Assembly (NCBI RefSeq): GCF_001368915.1
Contig: NZ_CSTE01000004.1
Span: 1 to 64,000, forward strand
Length of the DNA stretch: 64,000 nucleotides
Direction of reading: 5' to 3'
Origin: Haloferax massiliensis
GTDB taxonomy: Archaea > Halobacteriota > Halobacteria > Halobacteriales > Haloferacaceae
This document shows, one piece after another, positions 9,261-17,939 of the stretch (positions are counted from its first letter, which is position 1; each line of letters opens with the position of its first letter). The notes under the pieces are model-generated. The model saw nothing but the letters and a program-made list of their open reading frames with translations. It was not told the DNA's origin and ran no database searches. Both the position numbers and the translations under genes were made by a program.

Positions 9261-9353
9261 TTGGGCCTAGCGTATGTATTCCCGCCCTATGGTGGGGTGT
9301 GATAGATACTGACAGCGTCTGTGCTTCGGGTAGTGGTCGCCGTGCCAGGCCAG

Positions 9354-9867
9354 TTAGTCTTCGACTGCCCGGAGTGCAGCGTCGAGGTGTTCGTCGACGC
9401 GGGCATCCGTGAGCGGATTCTCGACGATGGGTGCGTGCTGTGCGGTTCGCCGGTCGGGGCGGACGCGTTCGATTCGCATCCCGGAGAGTCGTGACCGGGG
9501 GTGGCGTCTCCAACGTCGCGAACGGCTACGGGGGCGGGACACGTGCCAGGCTCGACCGTCTCGCCGATGCGGGGCGAAGTCTCGAAGTTGCATTCCGCGT
9601 TGCTCCCGATTCGCTAGTCGAAGGTCATCCCGTAGCCCCACTCTTCGAGGCACTCTTCCGTTTCGTCGAGGTGTTGCAGTCCAACCTTCATGAGCGCTTC
9701 ACGGAGGTCGGTGAGCGAGACGTTCTCTTCGAACCGGTCTTCGAACTCTCGGAGGGCATCTCGCTCCGCGGTTTCAGCCCCGCCCGAGCGTGCGCGACCG
9801 CCAGATTCGCTGCGGTGGTCGTCTTCCCAACCCCGCCCGCCTCGCTGTAGGTCGAGTACGTGAGCAT
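9354..9867 (-). pseudogene. Decayed ParA/MinD-type partition ATPase
   Basis: Starting from the ATG at 9865-9867, the minus strand encodes MLTYSTYSEAGGVGKTTTAANLAVAHARAGLKP, the exact style of a haloarchaeal ParA N-terminus with a deviant Walker A motif (GGVGKTTT). After 'GLKP' (about 9760) the similarity stops. A different frame then gives RFEENVSLTDLREALMKVGLQHLDETEECLEEWGYGMTF and stops at 9614. A third segment (RIERVRPDRRTAQHAPIVENP..., stop at 9354) may be the old C-terminus. The ~260-residue protein is therefore reduced to frame-shifted fragments. The N-terminal identification is solid. The two later fragments are assigned by position and are less certain. Confidence 0.6.
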
Positions 9868-10650
9868 ACTGTCTCATCAAGAACGTCCACCTTGAATCTT
9901 CTGTACATACCACCATTGTGTTCAGCATGAAACACCACTAATTGTGTGAATCAATGAATGTACTCACTGAACACACATAGTGAACATCTACCGCCAGCAC
10001 CGGACAGACCGGCACGTCTTCACGCAATTATATTGCAAAAGATGCACAACTACACGCGGCGTGGAACTGACGTTTGACGGTGAATCGTTTTGACGGGACG
10101 GCACCGGTAGACCGCTCCAGTTCTCACCGACTCCCGGAGAAACACGACTTCTTAAACGATGTGACTTTCCGAGATAACGCGCTAGACGACGGTTACCTCT
10201 CGATTTAGAGCGGTCGGTACGCTCGGTCCGTCGAGCGAAAGCTCATCGAAACGCGGTCTCACACTCGCCACAGGCGAGCCAGTCAGTTCGACAGCCGTAG
10301 GGTTGCAGTCACGCGTGGGGAGGAAGAAATTGTTTATATACTACAATACTGTCCCGTCAAACGACCTGTCGAGATACCGTCCGAGTCACGAGTTCGATAT
10401 TGAATTCGCGATGTGTGAGGTTTACAGGCCTATGGATGTAATTTGGTCGCTGTTCCGCCACCGAGCAACCCGCAGAGCCAAATATACGAATCGTTCAGTA
10501 TTGTTCACGGTTAGAAAACACCCTCTCGGACTACGACTGAACTATCTACCCATCATCTTGACCATCACGAACTTCACGAACATATATCCGGGTTTCCGTA
10601 TCCGTATTTCTACCTCCCGCGCCGGGTCTGTTAACTAATAGAAAATCCAG
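9868..10650. other. Non-coding stretch, no supportable gene
   Basis: About 780 bp with mixed composition. A 111-codon open frame exists at 10303-10638, but its composition (basic, many Tyr/Asn/Ile) is unlike the neighbouring proteins and it has no recognisable motif, so I do not call it. A short minus-strand frame around 10250-10310 reads YGCRTDWLACGECETAFR, which looks like a zinc-ribbon fragment and may be another relic. Together with the broken parA this segment looks like a graveyard of insertion or plasmid DNA. Confidence 0.5.
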
Positions 10651-11421
10651 TCAGTCGATCGAGAGTTTATTCTCTACGTTCTTCGCTCCGCTGACGACCA
10701 AGCCGACGGTGTCCTCTTCGAGACGCTTTCCGCTCATTCTCGGGGGAGGGCCGAGGACTTCGATTGCGCCCAGCGGGCGACCATCGTCGTCGAGGACCGG
10801 TGCGGCGACACCCCGATAGTCATCCGATTGCTCCTGTCTGTCGTATGCGACTCCTTGGTCGCGAATCGCTTGGAGTTTGGACTTCAACTCGTTGCGTTCG
10901 GTGATCGTATTCGCAGTCTCCGAGGAGAGCGAGTCGTGGTCGAGAAACTCCGCGACCTCGTCTTTGTCCATATTGGCGAGGATTACCTTCCCGGCCGCTG
11001 TCGCGTGCAATGGTCGTATCTCGCCTTCCTGGTCCGGAGTGTCTAAATCCGCTGGCACGGCCGTGAACATGTAGAGGCAGTTCCACTCACTACCCTGTCC
11101 CGGAACGACCAGACAGACCTGCTCCCGCATGGTGTTGGCCAGTTCGACCACCTGTGACCGCGCGACCTCGTATATCCGCTGTCGTCGCCTCGCGTAGACG
11201 CCGAAACTCACGAGTTCGAGTCCGATTTCGTACCCCTCGTCACGTCGCATGACGTAGCCGAGTGTTTCGAGCGTCGCGAGGTGCTTGTGGACCGCCGGTT
11301 TCGAGAGGTCGAGTGCCCGAGCGATCTCCGTCAACGTCGGCCGGTCGCGACTCCGTATCGTATCGAGGATTCGATGGCTCGTCATCGTCGCCTTGATTCC
11401 GTAGTCGTCTGCGGTGGGCAT
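10651..11421 (-). CDS. IclR-family transcriptional regulator (galactose cluster)
   Basis: A 256-residue IclR-type regulator: an N-terminal winged helix (HRILDTIRSRDRPTLTEIARALDLSKPAVHKHLATLETLGYV, about residues 14-58) and a C-terminal GAF-like ligand domain (PLHATAAGKVILANM, GVAYDRQEQSDDYRGVAAPVLDDDGRPLGAIEVLGP). The ATG at 11419-11421 (MPTADDYGIKAT) was preferred over one nine codons upstream because the conserved domain begins there. A TATA-like ACTTATTT lies ~25 bp upstream, suiting a leaderless transcript. A 17-bp dyad lies 35-51 bp upstream, suggesting autoregulation. It adjoins the galactonate dehydratase on the same strand and probably controls the De Ley-Doudoroff genes. Confidence 0.9.
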   Translation of the reverse strand: MPTADDYGIKATMTSHRILDTIRSRDRPTLTEIARALDLSKPAVHKHLATLETLGYVMRRDEGYEIGLELVSFGVYARRRQRIYEVARSQVVELANTMREQVCLVVPGQGSEWNCLYMFTAVPADLDTPDQEGEIRPLHATAAGKVILANMDKDEVAEFLDHDSLSSETANTITERNELKSKLQAIRDQGVAYDRQEQSDDYRGVAAPVLDDDGRPLGAIEVLGPPPRMSGKRLEEDTVGLVVSGAKNVENKLSID

Positions 11422-11455
11422 ACCCTCCGACACTCGACGGACGTACAAATAAGTT

Positions 11456-11472
11456 GTTAACAGTTAGTGAAC
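11456..11472. promoter_or_regulatory. Dyad upstream of IclR gene 1 (candidate operator)
   Basis: On the minus strand it reads GTTCACTAACTGTTAAC. It shares the GTTCACTA half and the 17-bp span with dyads at 37924, 38872 and 51700. It abuts the TATA-like element of the IclR gene at 10651-11421. The right arm (TAAC) deviates by one base from GAAY. Confidence 0.45.
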
Positions 11473-11488
11473 GATTCGCGGCGGCCGG

Positions 11489-12643
11489 TCACCACTCGGC
11501 GACGCTGCCGTCTTCGTGACGCCACACGGGGTTGTGCCAGTTGACCGGGCGTTCGGCCTGCTTTCGGATGTACTGTTCGTCCATCTGTATTCCGAGCCCG
11601 GGTTCGTCGGGAACCGCGACGTAGCCGTCTTCGTACTCGAACGCGCTCTTGTCTTCGAGATAGTCGAGCACGTCGTTCCGCTGGTTGTAGTGGATGTTGA
11701 GGCTCTGTTCCTGGATGAGCGCGTTGGGGGAACAGGTGTCCACTTGGAGGCACGAGGCGAGCGCAATCGGGCCGAGCGGACAGTGCGGGGCGAGCGCGAC
11801 GTCGTACGCCTCGGCCATCGCTGCGATCTTCTTGACTTCGGTAATGCCACCCGCGTGGCTGAGGTCCGGCTGAATCAGATCGACCGCGCCGTTCTCGAAC
11901 ACCTGCTTGAAATCCCAGCGCGAGTACATTCGCTCGCCCGTCGCGATGGGAATCGTCGTGTGCTGTGCGATTTCCGGGAGCACGTCGTTGTGTTCGGGGA
12001 GGACGGGCTCTTCGATGAACATCGGCTCGTACGGTTCGAGCGCCTTCGCCAGTCGCTTCGCCATGGGCTTCGAGACGCGCCCGTGGAAGTCGACGCCGAT
12101 GTCGATTTCGGGGCCAACGGCCTCCCTGACCTCTTCGAGTCGATTGACCGCCGCTTGGACCGACGCGGGCGTGTCAATCCGTTCAAGCTCCGCCGTGGCG
12201 TTCATCTTCACGGCGGTCAGCCCCGCCTCGACTTTCAGTTCGGCCTGTTCGGCGACCTCCGAGGGGCGGTCCCCACCGATCCACTGATAGACGCGCATTC
12301 GGTCCCGCGTCGCACCGCCGAGCAGTTCGTGAACCGGGGCTCCGAAGCGTTTCCCTTTGATGTCCCACAGCGCCTGGTCGATACCCGCAATCGCGCTCAT
12401 CAACACCGGACCGCCGCGATAGAAGCCGCCCCGGTACATCGCTTGCCAGTGGTCTTCTATCGCCGCGGGGTCCGTTCCAAGGATGTAGTTGTCCATCAGT
12501 TCCTCGACGGCGGCCCTGACGCTGTGAGCGCGACCCTCCACGACTGGTTCGCCCCAGCCGACGACGCCGTCGGTCGTCTCCAACTTGAGAAACAGCCATC
12601 GCGGTGGCACCTCGAACAGCTCATACTCCGAAATCTTACTCAT
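11489..12643 (-). CDS. dgoD: D-galactonate dehydratase (enolase superfamily)
   Basis: A 384-residue enzyme converting D-galactonate to 2-keto-3-deoxygalactonate. It aligns closely from end to end with E. coli GalD as I recall it (VPPRW-FLK-ET-GVVGWGEP at the start, NPVWRHEDGSVAEW at the end). All active-site residues are present: metal ligands D185, E211 and E237, the leaving-group acid H187 (DFHGRV) and the D260/H287 dyad (QPDLSHAGG, APHCPLGP), equivalent to E. coli D183/E209/E235/H185/D258/H285. It lies 67 bp upstream of the IclR gene on the same strand and diverges from a sugar dehydrogenase gene. A paralogue at 38905-40056 lacks the key acid/base residues. Confidence 0.93.
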   Translation of the reverse strand: MSKISEYELFEVPPRWLFLKLETTDGVVGWGEPVVEGRAHSVRAAVEELMDNYILGTDPAAIEDHWQAMYRGGFYRGGPVLMSAIAGIDQALWDIKGKRFGAPVHELLGGATRDRMRVYQWIGGDRPSEVAEQAELKVEAGLTAVKMNATAELERIDTPASVQAAVNRLEEVREAVGPEIDIGVDFHGRVSKPMAKRLAKALEPYEPMFIEEPVLPEHNDVLPEIAQHTTIPIATGERMYSRWDFKQVFENGAVDLIQPDLSHAGGITEVKKIAAMAEAYDVALAPHCPLGPIALASCLQVDTCSPNALIQEQSLNIHYNQRNDVLDYLEDKSAFEYEDGYVAVPDEPGLGIQMDEQYIRKQAERPVNWHNPVWRHEDGSVAEW

Positions 12644-12760
12644 GATTCGTTACGCGTACGTTGGGGTGTACCTCGAAAAAGTCTTTCTCTCGGACCGTGA
12701 CCTCGGTGACGACTCCCGAACCCTCGATATTATACCACTCGTCCATCTTGTGGGACTCGT

Positions 12761-13834
12761 ATGTCGTTAGAAGCGTTCCTCGACGATTTCGAGCGCCGTA
12801 ACTGGCAGCGTGTGTCCGACGGGACGGTCCGCATCGCAGTCATCGGACTCGGGTGGTGGACCGTCGACCAAGCGATTCCGGCTATCGACGCGTCGGAGTT
12901 GTGCGAGACGACCGTCGCCGTCAGTAGTAGCTCGGAGAAAGCAAAGCGGGTCGCGGCCGGCGTCGAAACGGCGACACACGGTCTCTCGTACGACGAGTTC
13001 CACGCCGGCGAAGCCGCCGACGCCTACGACGCGGTATACATCTGCTCGCCCAACGCGCTTCATCTCCCGTACGCGCGCACGGCCGCCGAGTTGGGCAAGG
13101 CTGTCCTCTGCGAGAAACCGATCGAAGCGAGTAGCGAACGCGGGCAGAAGATGGTCGATGCGTGTGACGAGGCGGGCGTTCCGCTTATCGTCGGCTACCG
13201 GATGCACACCGAACCCGCGATTCGACGCGCGCGAAAGTTGATTCGAGACGGCGTCATCGGCGACCCGGTCCACGCAATCGGGACGAACTCGCAAGCGATG
13301 CTCGAACTGAGTTCCGACCCGAACCAATGGCGGCTCGACCCCGAACTGGCGGGACCGGGCGCGACCGTCACGGACATCGGCATCTATCCGCTCAACACCT
13401 GCCGGTTCCTGCTCGATTCCGACCCGGTTGCCGCGCAGGCGTTCATGCAATCCGCTCACGACGCGTTCGAGCAGGTGCCCGACGAGCACACCTCGTTCAT
13501 GGTGGAGTTCGACGACGGAACGTACTTGGCCGCGACCGCCAGCCAAAACGCCCAAGCGACGACCAGCCTCCGCGTCGTCGGGACCAACGGCGAGATTCTC
13601 GTCGAACCGGCCTACCACATGGAAACGGAAATCCGAGTGACGCGCGACGACGTTTCGGTCACGCTCGACACGCCGCAGGTCAATCAGATGACCGAGTTGT
13701 TCGACTACGCCGCAGACCGCATCTTGACCGACGCGCCGATCGGTCCCGACGGCGAACACGGTGTCCTCGATATGCGACTCATCGAGGCCGTCTACGAGGC
13801 AGGCGAGTCCGGACGTGTGGTCACGCTCGACTGA
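12761..13834 (+). CDS. Gfo/Idh/MocA sugar dehydrogenase (D-xylose dehydrogenase-like; probably galactose here)
   Basis: A 357-residue NAD(P)-dependent aldose dehydrogenase. The Rossmann motif is [15 protein letters not shown] near residue 30. CEKPIEA and the [16 protein letters not shown] region are typical of the family. It resembles the haloarchaeal D-xylose dehydrogenase (gfo6) closely in layout and in many stretches ([49 protein letters not shown]). Because it sits with galactonate dehydratase, KDPGal aldolase and KDGal kinase, oxidation of D-galactose to galactonolactone is the likelier job. The specificity cannot be read from the sequence. It is followed after 78 bp by the aldolase. Confidence 0.82.
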   Translation: MSLEAFLDDFERRNWQRVSDGTVRIAVIGLGWWTVDQAIPAIDASELCETTVAVSSSSEKAKRVAAGVETATHGLSYDEFHAGEAADAYDAVYICSPNALHLPYARTAAELGKAVLCEKPIEASSERGQKMVDACDEAGVPLIVGYRMHTEPAIRRARKLIRDGVIGDPVHAIGTNSQAMLELSSDPNQWRLDPELAGPGATVTDIGIYPLNTCRFLLDSDPVAAQAFMQSAHDAFEQVPDEHTSFMVEFDDGTYLAATASQNAQATTSLRVVGTNGEILVEPAYHMETEIRVTRDDVSVTLDTPQVNQMTELFDYAADRILTDAPIGPDGEHGVLDMRLIEAVYEAGESGRVVTLD

Positions 13835-13912
13835 GCGTCGGCGACGGGGCGGGACGGTATCTCTGGACGGGTCGACCACCGCGTTTAAACCCCTCGTCCG
13901 AGAGTAGCCAGT

Positions 13913-14560
13913 ATGAGCCAACACCCAGCACGCCGCATCCGGGAGACCGGCCTCATCGCCATCATCCGTGGAACCGACGCCGACACGGCGATCGAAACCG
14001 TCGAAGCGCTCACGCGCGGCGGCGTCTCGACCGTCGAAATCACCGCGAACACGGACGGCGTCCTCGACATGCTCCGCGACGTGTCCGCGTCGTTCACGGC
14101 GGAAGAGGTCACCATCGGCGCTGGAACCGTCCTCGACGGCGAAACCGCTCGCGCGGCGCTGCTCGCAGGTGCGGAGTACCTGGTCACGCCGACGTTCGAC
14201 GAGGGGGTCATCCGGACCGGTAACAGATACGGTTCCCCTTCTATCGTCGGTATCGCGACACCGACCGAGGCGGTCGACGCCTACGAGGCCGGTGCCGAGA
14301 TGGTGAAGGTGTTCCCGGCCGGAACGCTCGGCCCCGGGTTCGTCTCCGCACTGGGCGGTCCGCTCGGACACATTCCGACGGTTCCGACGGGTGGCGTGGA
14401 CCTCGATACCGTCGGCGAGTTCTTCGACGCCGGAGCGACCGCCGTTGGGGTCGGAAGCGCAATCGTAGACAACGACGCCGTCTCGCGCGGTGACTTCGCG
14501 ACCATCGAGAACAACGCGCGTTCCTTCGTCGAAGCGGTCGAAAGCGCACGCCGCGACTGA
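13913..14560 (+). CDS. dgoA: KDPG/KDPGal aldolase (class I, Eda/DgoA family)
   Basis: A 215-residue class I aldolase splitting 2-keto-3-deoxy-6-phosphogalactonate (or -gluconate) into pyruvate and glyceraldehyde 3-phosphate. The Schiff-base lysine is in MVKVFPA. The other family signatures are GLIAIIRG, VEITANT, IGAGTVLDGETARAALLAGAEYLVTP and PTGGVDLDTVGEFFDAGA. Length is normal for Eda. It follows the sugar dehydrogenase in the same direction, with a TTTAAAC AT-rich element ~35 bp upstream, so it may also have its own promoter. Context with galactonate dehydratase favours the galacto-configured substrate. Confidence 0.9.
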   Translation: MSQHPARRIRETGLIAIIRGTDADTAIETVEALTRGGVSTVEITANTDGVLDMLRDVSASFTAEEVTIGAGTVLDGETARAALLAGAEYLVTPTFDEGVIRTGNRYGSPSIVGIATPTEAVDAYEAGAEMVKVFPAGTLGPGFVSALGGPLGHIPTVPTGGVDLDTVGEFFDAGATAVGVGSAIVDNDAVSRGDFATIENNARSFVEAVESARRD

Positions 14561-14644
14561 CGCACCCCACCGCTCGGAAGTTCGGAGCTGACTGTCTCGG
14601 CGCGGTTCGCGCGGCGAATCCGGAACGCTCGGCGAAGGAGGGGG

Positions 14645-15601
14645 TTATCGGTCGATTCCGGCGTCGCCCCCGCGGAGGACGCGTTCGACTTCGTCAGGCG
14701 TCACGACCGCGAGGTCGCCGTGAATTGTCCGTTTGAGCGCGGCGGTCGCCGCACCGTAGGCGAGCGCGGTCTCGACTGATTCGCCCGCGATGAGCCGCGA
14801 CAGGAACGCTCCGACGAACGCGTCGCCGGTCCCGATGGCGTCGACCGTGTCCGTCTCGAAGACCGGTTGCTCGTACACCGTTCCGTCGTGTCGTGCGAGC
14901 GCTCCGTCTTCCCCGCGAGTGACCACGACCGTCTCGAAATCGAAGTCGGCGGTCAACTCCGATGCGAGCGTCGGCGCGTCGCCGTCGAGTTCCAGAACAG
15001 TGCGGATGTCTCGCTCCGCGGCGACGAGGACGTCGACCTCGGGGAAGAGCGATTCGCACACGTCTCGCGCGTCGGACGGCGACCAGAGCTTCGACCGGTA
15101 GTTGAGGTCGAACGCGGTCGTCGTCCCCGCCTCGGTCGCCGTCTGCAGAAGCTCGCCGGTCGTCTCCCGAAGCGTCTCGGAGAGCGCCGGCGTGATGCCG
15201 CTCGTGTAGAACGCCGCCGCGTCTTCCACGACTTCGACGGCGAGTTCGTCCGGTCGCGCGGTCGTGACTGCCGCATCGGCGCGGTCGTAGATGACGTTCG
15301 TCGGACGCGGCGAGCGCCCCTGTTCGATGTAGTACCCTCCTTGGCGAGCGTCGTCGTCCCAGCGTACGTACGGCTCGACGCCGTGTGTCCGGAGTTCCGT
15401 GGTGACGCGCCGACCGAGGGGCGAGTCTGGAAGCTTCGAGAGCCACGCGGCGGAGCAGCCGAGGCGGGAGGCGGCGACCGCGACGTTGCTTTCCGCACCG
15501 GCGGTCCGGAATTCGAGGGACTGGGCGGTCTCGATTCGCTCGCCCTCCGGCGGTCTCAGCCGAATCATCGTCTCGCCGAACGTGACGAGTTCGGCAGTCA
15601 T
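14645..15601 (-). CDS. kdgK: 2-keto-3-deoxygalactonate/gluconate kinase (PfkB family)
   Basis: A 318-residue sugar kinase phosphorylating KDGal/KDG at C6. The PfkB signatures are present: [16 protein letters not shown] near the N-terminus and [17 protein letters not shown] with the catalytic Asp near the C-terminus. The ATG at 15599-15601 ([18 protein letters not shown]) was chosen because PfkB proteins begin exactly there. The 29 codons of a longer reading are Arg-rich and unlike the family. It converges on the aldolase gene and diverges from bgaH, completing the galactose-to-KDPGal route. Confidence 0.9.
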   Translation of the reverse strand: MTAELVTFGETMIRLRPPEGERIETAQSLEFRTAGAESNVAVAASRLGCSAAWLSKLPDSPLGRRVTTELRTHGVEPYVRWDDDARQGGYYIEQGRSPRPTNVIYDRADAAVTTARPDELAVEVVEDAAAFYTSGITPALSETLRETTGELLQTATEAGTTTAFDLNYRSKLWSPSDARDVCESLFPEVDVLVAAERDIRTVLELDGDAPTLASELTADFDFETVVVTRGEDGALARHDGTVYEQPVFETDTVDAIGTGDAFVGAFLSRLIAGESVETALAYGAATAALKRTIHGDLAVVTPDEVERVLRGGDAGIDR

Positions 15602-15833
15602 CGACGCCCCTCGGCGGTTTGCGACCGGGTCTCGCGTTCGGTGTCGAGGGCGTTCAGACCGACAGTTGAGCCGTGCATGTGTTCGCACGACTGTCTCTCA
15701 CAGTGGTACATAAGTACGGGCGATGGTTCCGAAATTTGTGACGGCGGGCCTGGTGCGCAGGACTCGACGGGTGGGTATCAGCCAGTGCCCAGACACCGGA
15801 AAGAACTATACCTCACCACTTTGACTAATGGGT

Positions 15834-17825
15834 ATGACAGTTGGTGTCTGCTATTTCCCGGAGCACTGGTCGCGAGAGCGGTGGGAGACCGATATCAGTC
15901 AGATGGCCGAAGCCGGGATTGAATACGTTCGAATGGGGGAGTTCGCGTGGGGACGAATCGAACCGGAGCGAGGGACGTTCGATTTCGCGTGGTTAGACGA
16001 GGCCGTCGAACTCATCGGGGAGTTCGGGATGAAAGCGGTTCTGTGCACGCCGACAGCGACGCCGCCGAAATGGCTCGTCGACGAACATCCCGACGTTCGA
16101 CAGCGAGACAGAGACGGCACGCCGCGCGAGTGGGGGAGCCGTCGGTTCACCTGCTTCAACTCGCCCACCTACCGTTCCGAGACCGAACGCATCGTCGGCG
16201 TGCTGACCGAACGATACGCCGACAACCCCCACGTCGCCGGGTGGCAGACCGACAACGAATTCGGCTGCCACGAGACGGTTACCTGCTACTGCGAGGACTG
16301 TGGCGAGGCGTTTAGCGAATGGCTCGCCGACAGCTATGAGACCGTTGCCGACCTCAATGAGGCGTGGGGAACGGCGTTTTGGAGCCAGCAGTACGACGAT
16401 TTCGAGAGCGTCGACCCTCCAAAACCGACACCGGCCGCCAACCACCCCTCGCGGGTACTCGCCTACGAGCGGTTTAGTAACGACAGCGTGGCCGAGTACA
16501 ACCGCCTGCACGCAGACCTCATCCGCGAAGCGAACGACGAGTGGTTCGTCACGCACAACTTCATGGGTGGCTTTTCACTCGACGCCTTTCGCCTCGCCGA
16601 CGACCTCGATTTCCTCTCGTGGGACTCCTATCCGACGGGGTTCGTGCAGGACCGACAGCCGGACACGCCGACAGCCGACGAGTTACGGGCCGGGAATCCC
16701 GACCAAGTGAGCATGAACCACGACCTCCAGCGCGGCGCGAAAGGGAAGCCGTTCTGGGTGATGGAGCAACAGCCGGGAGACATCAACTGGCCGCCGCAGT
16801 CGCCGCAACCGGCCGACGGGGCGATGCGCCTGTGGGCCCACCACGCCGTCGCTCACGGCGCGGACGCCGTCGTCTACTTCCGCTGGCGTCGCTGTCGTCA
16901 GGGGCAAGAACAGTACCACGCCGGGCTTCGGCGGCAGGACGGCTCCCCGGACCGCGGGTACCGCGAAGCGTCGACCGCCGCCGACGAGCTGTTCGACTTG
17001 GACTCGGTCGATGCGTCGGTCGCGCTCGTCCACGACTACGAGAGCCTGTGGGCGACGCGTTCGCAACCTCTCTCGCCCGACTGGGACTACTGGAACCACT
17101 TACGGACGTACTACGATACGCTTCGCGCCCGCGGTGTGCAGGTCGACATCGTCTCGCCGGAAGCGAGTCTCGAACGGTACGACGCGGTCGTCGCACCGAC
17201 GTTGTATCTCGTCGGCGACGAGCTGTCGACCGCCCTGACCGACTACGTCGATTCGGGCGGCAGTCTCCTCCTCGGGGCCCGGACGGGGGAGAAAGACCCG
17301 TACAACCAGCTTCACGAGTCGCTCGCGCCGGGGCCGCTCACCTCCCTCACCGGCGCACGGGTGGCGCGTCACGAAACGCTGCCCGACCATATCGAGACGC
17401 GGCTCTCCTACGACGGTGCAACGTACGAGTTCCGAACGTGGGCCTCGTGGCTGGCTCCCGAAGACGGGGTGCCCCGGGGAGAGTATCGGACGGGCGAAGC
17501 GGCCGGAAACACCGCAATCGTGCGGAACGACGCCGGAAACGGAACCGTGACGTACTGCGGTTGCTGGCCGGGGGACGACCTCGCCGACGCGCTCGTGACG
17601 GAGTTACTGGACGCCGCCGGCGTCGAGTACACTGAGCGATTCCCGGACGGCGTGCGCGTGATGGAGCGCGACGGCTACACGTGGGCGCTTAATTTCACGA
17701 GCGACCCGGTGACGTTGACCGTCCCCGACTCCGCCGGGTTCCTGCTCGGTGAGGCGACCGTCGACGCGTTCGATATCGCGGTACTCGACGGGTCTATCGG
17801 AGGCGTCGGACTCGGGTCCGAGTAA
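15834..17825 (+). CDS. bgaH: Beta-galactosidase BgaH (GH42)
   Basis: A 663-residue GH42 beta-galactosidase, cytoplasmic (no signal peptide), cleaving lactose-like beta-galactosides. The acid/base Glu is in WQTDNEFGCHE and the nucleophile Glu in WVMEQQPGDINW. Four family Cys residues that may bind zinc appear around CYCEDC. As I recall it, the Haloferax lucentense/volcanii BgaH protein is the same almost residue for residue, the basis for naming the genus. The second ATG (MTVGVCYF) was chosen over GTATG two codons upstream because the published protein begins there. It diverges from kdgK. Released galactose would enter the De Ley-Doudoroff genes next door. Confidence 0.97.
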   Translation: MTVGVCYFPEHWSRERWETDISQMAEAGIEYVRMGEFAWGRIEPERGTFDFAWLDEAVELIGEFGMKAVLCTPTATPPKWLVDEHPDVRQRDRDGTPREWGSRRFTCFNSPTYRSETERIVGVLTERYADNPHVAGWQTDNEFGCHETVTCYCEDCGEAFSEWLADSYETVADLNEAWGTAFWSQQYDDFESVDPPKPTPAANHPSRVLAYERFSNDSVAEYNRLHADLIREANDEWFVTHNFMGGFSLDAFRLADDLDFLSWDSYPTGFVQDRQPDTPTADELRAGNPDQVSMNHDLQRGAKGKPFWVMEQQPGDINWPPQSPQPADGAMRLWAHHAVAHGADAVVYFRWRRCRQGQEQYHAGLRRQDGSPDRGYREASTAADELFDLDSVDASVALVHDYESLWATRSQPLSPDWDYWNHLRTYYDTLRARGVQVDIVSPEASLERYDAVVAPTLYLVGDELSTALTDYVDSGGSLLLGARTGEKDPYNQLHESLAPGPLTSLTGARVARHETLPDHIETRLSYDGATYEFRTWASWLAPEDGVPRGEYRTGEAAGNTAIVRNDAGNGTVTYCGCWPGDDLADALVTELLDAAGVEYTERFPDGVRVMERDGYTWALNFTSDPVTLTVPDSAGFLLGEATVDAFDIAVLDGSIGGVGLGSE

Positions 17826-17939
17826 GTCGGCACGGGACCACTCACCAAGGCGGCTCTCGCCCGGTGTGTTCTCGAACGTCGAGGGGGATACTGGCCGGAC
17901 CGTGCTCCGACGAGGCACCGACCGGACGCCGGTTCGCCG

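Noticed and set aside
10303-10638. 111-codon open frame in the gap before the first IclR gene.
   Set aside because: Basic, AT-driven composition unlike haloarchaeal proteins, no motif, no ribosome-binding or promoter support.
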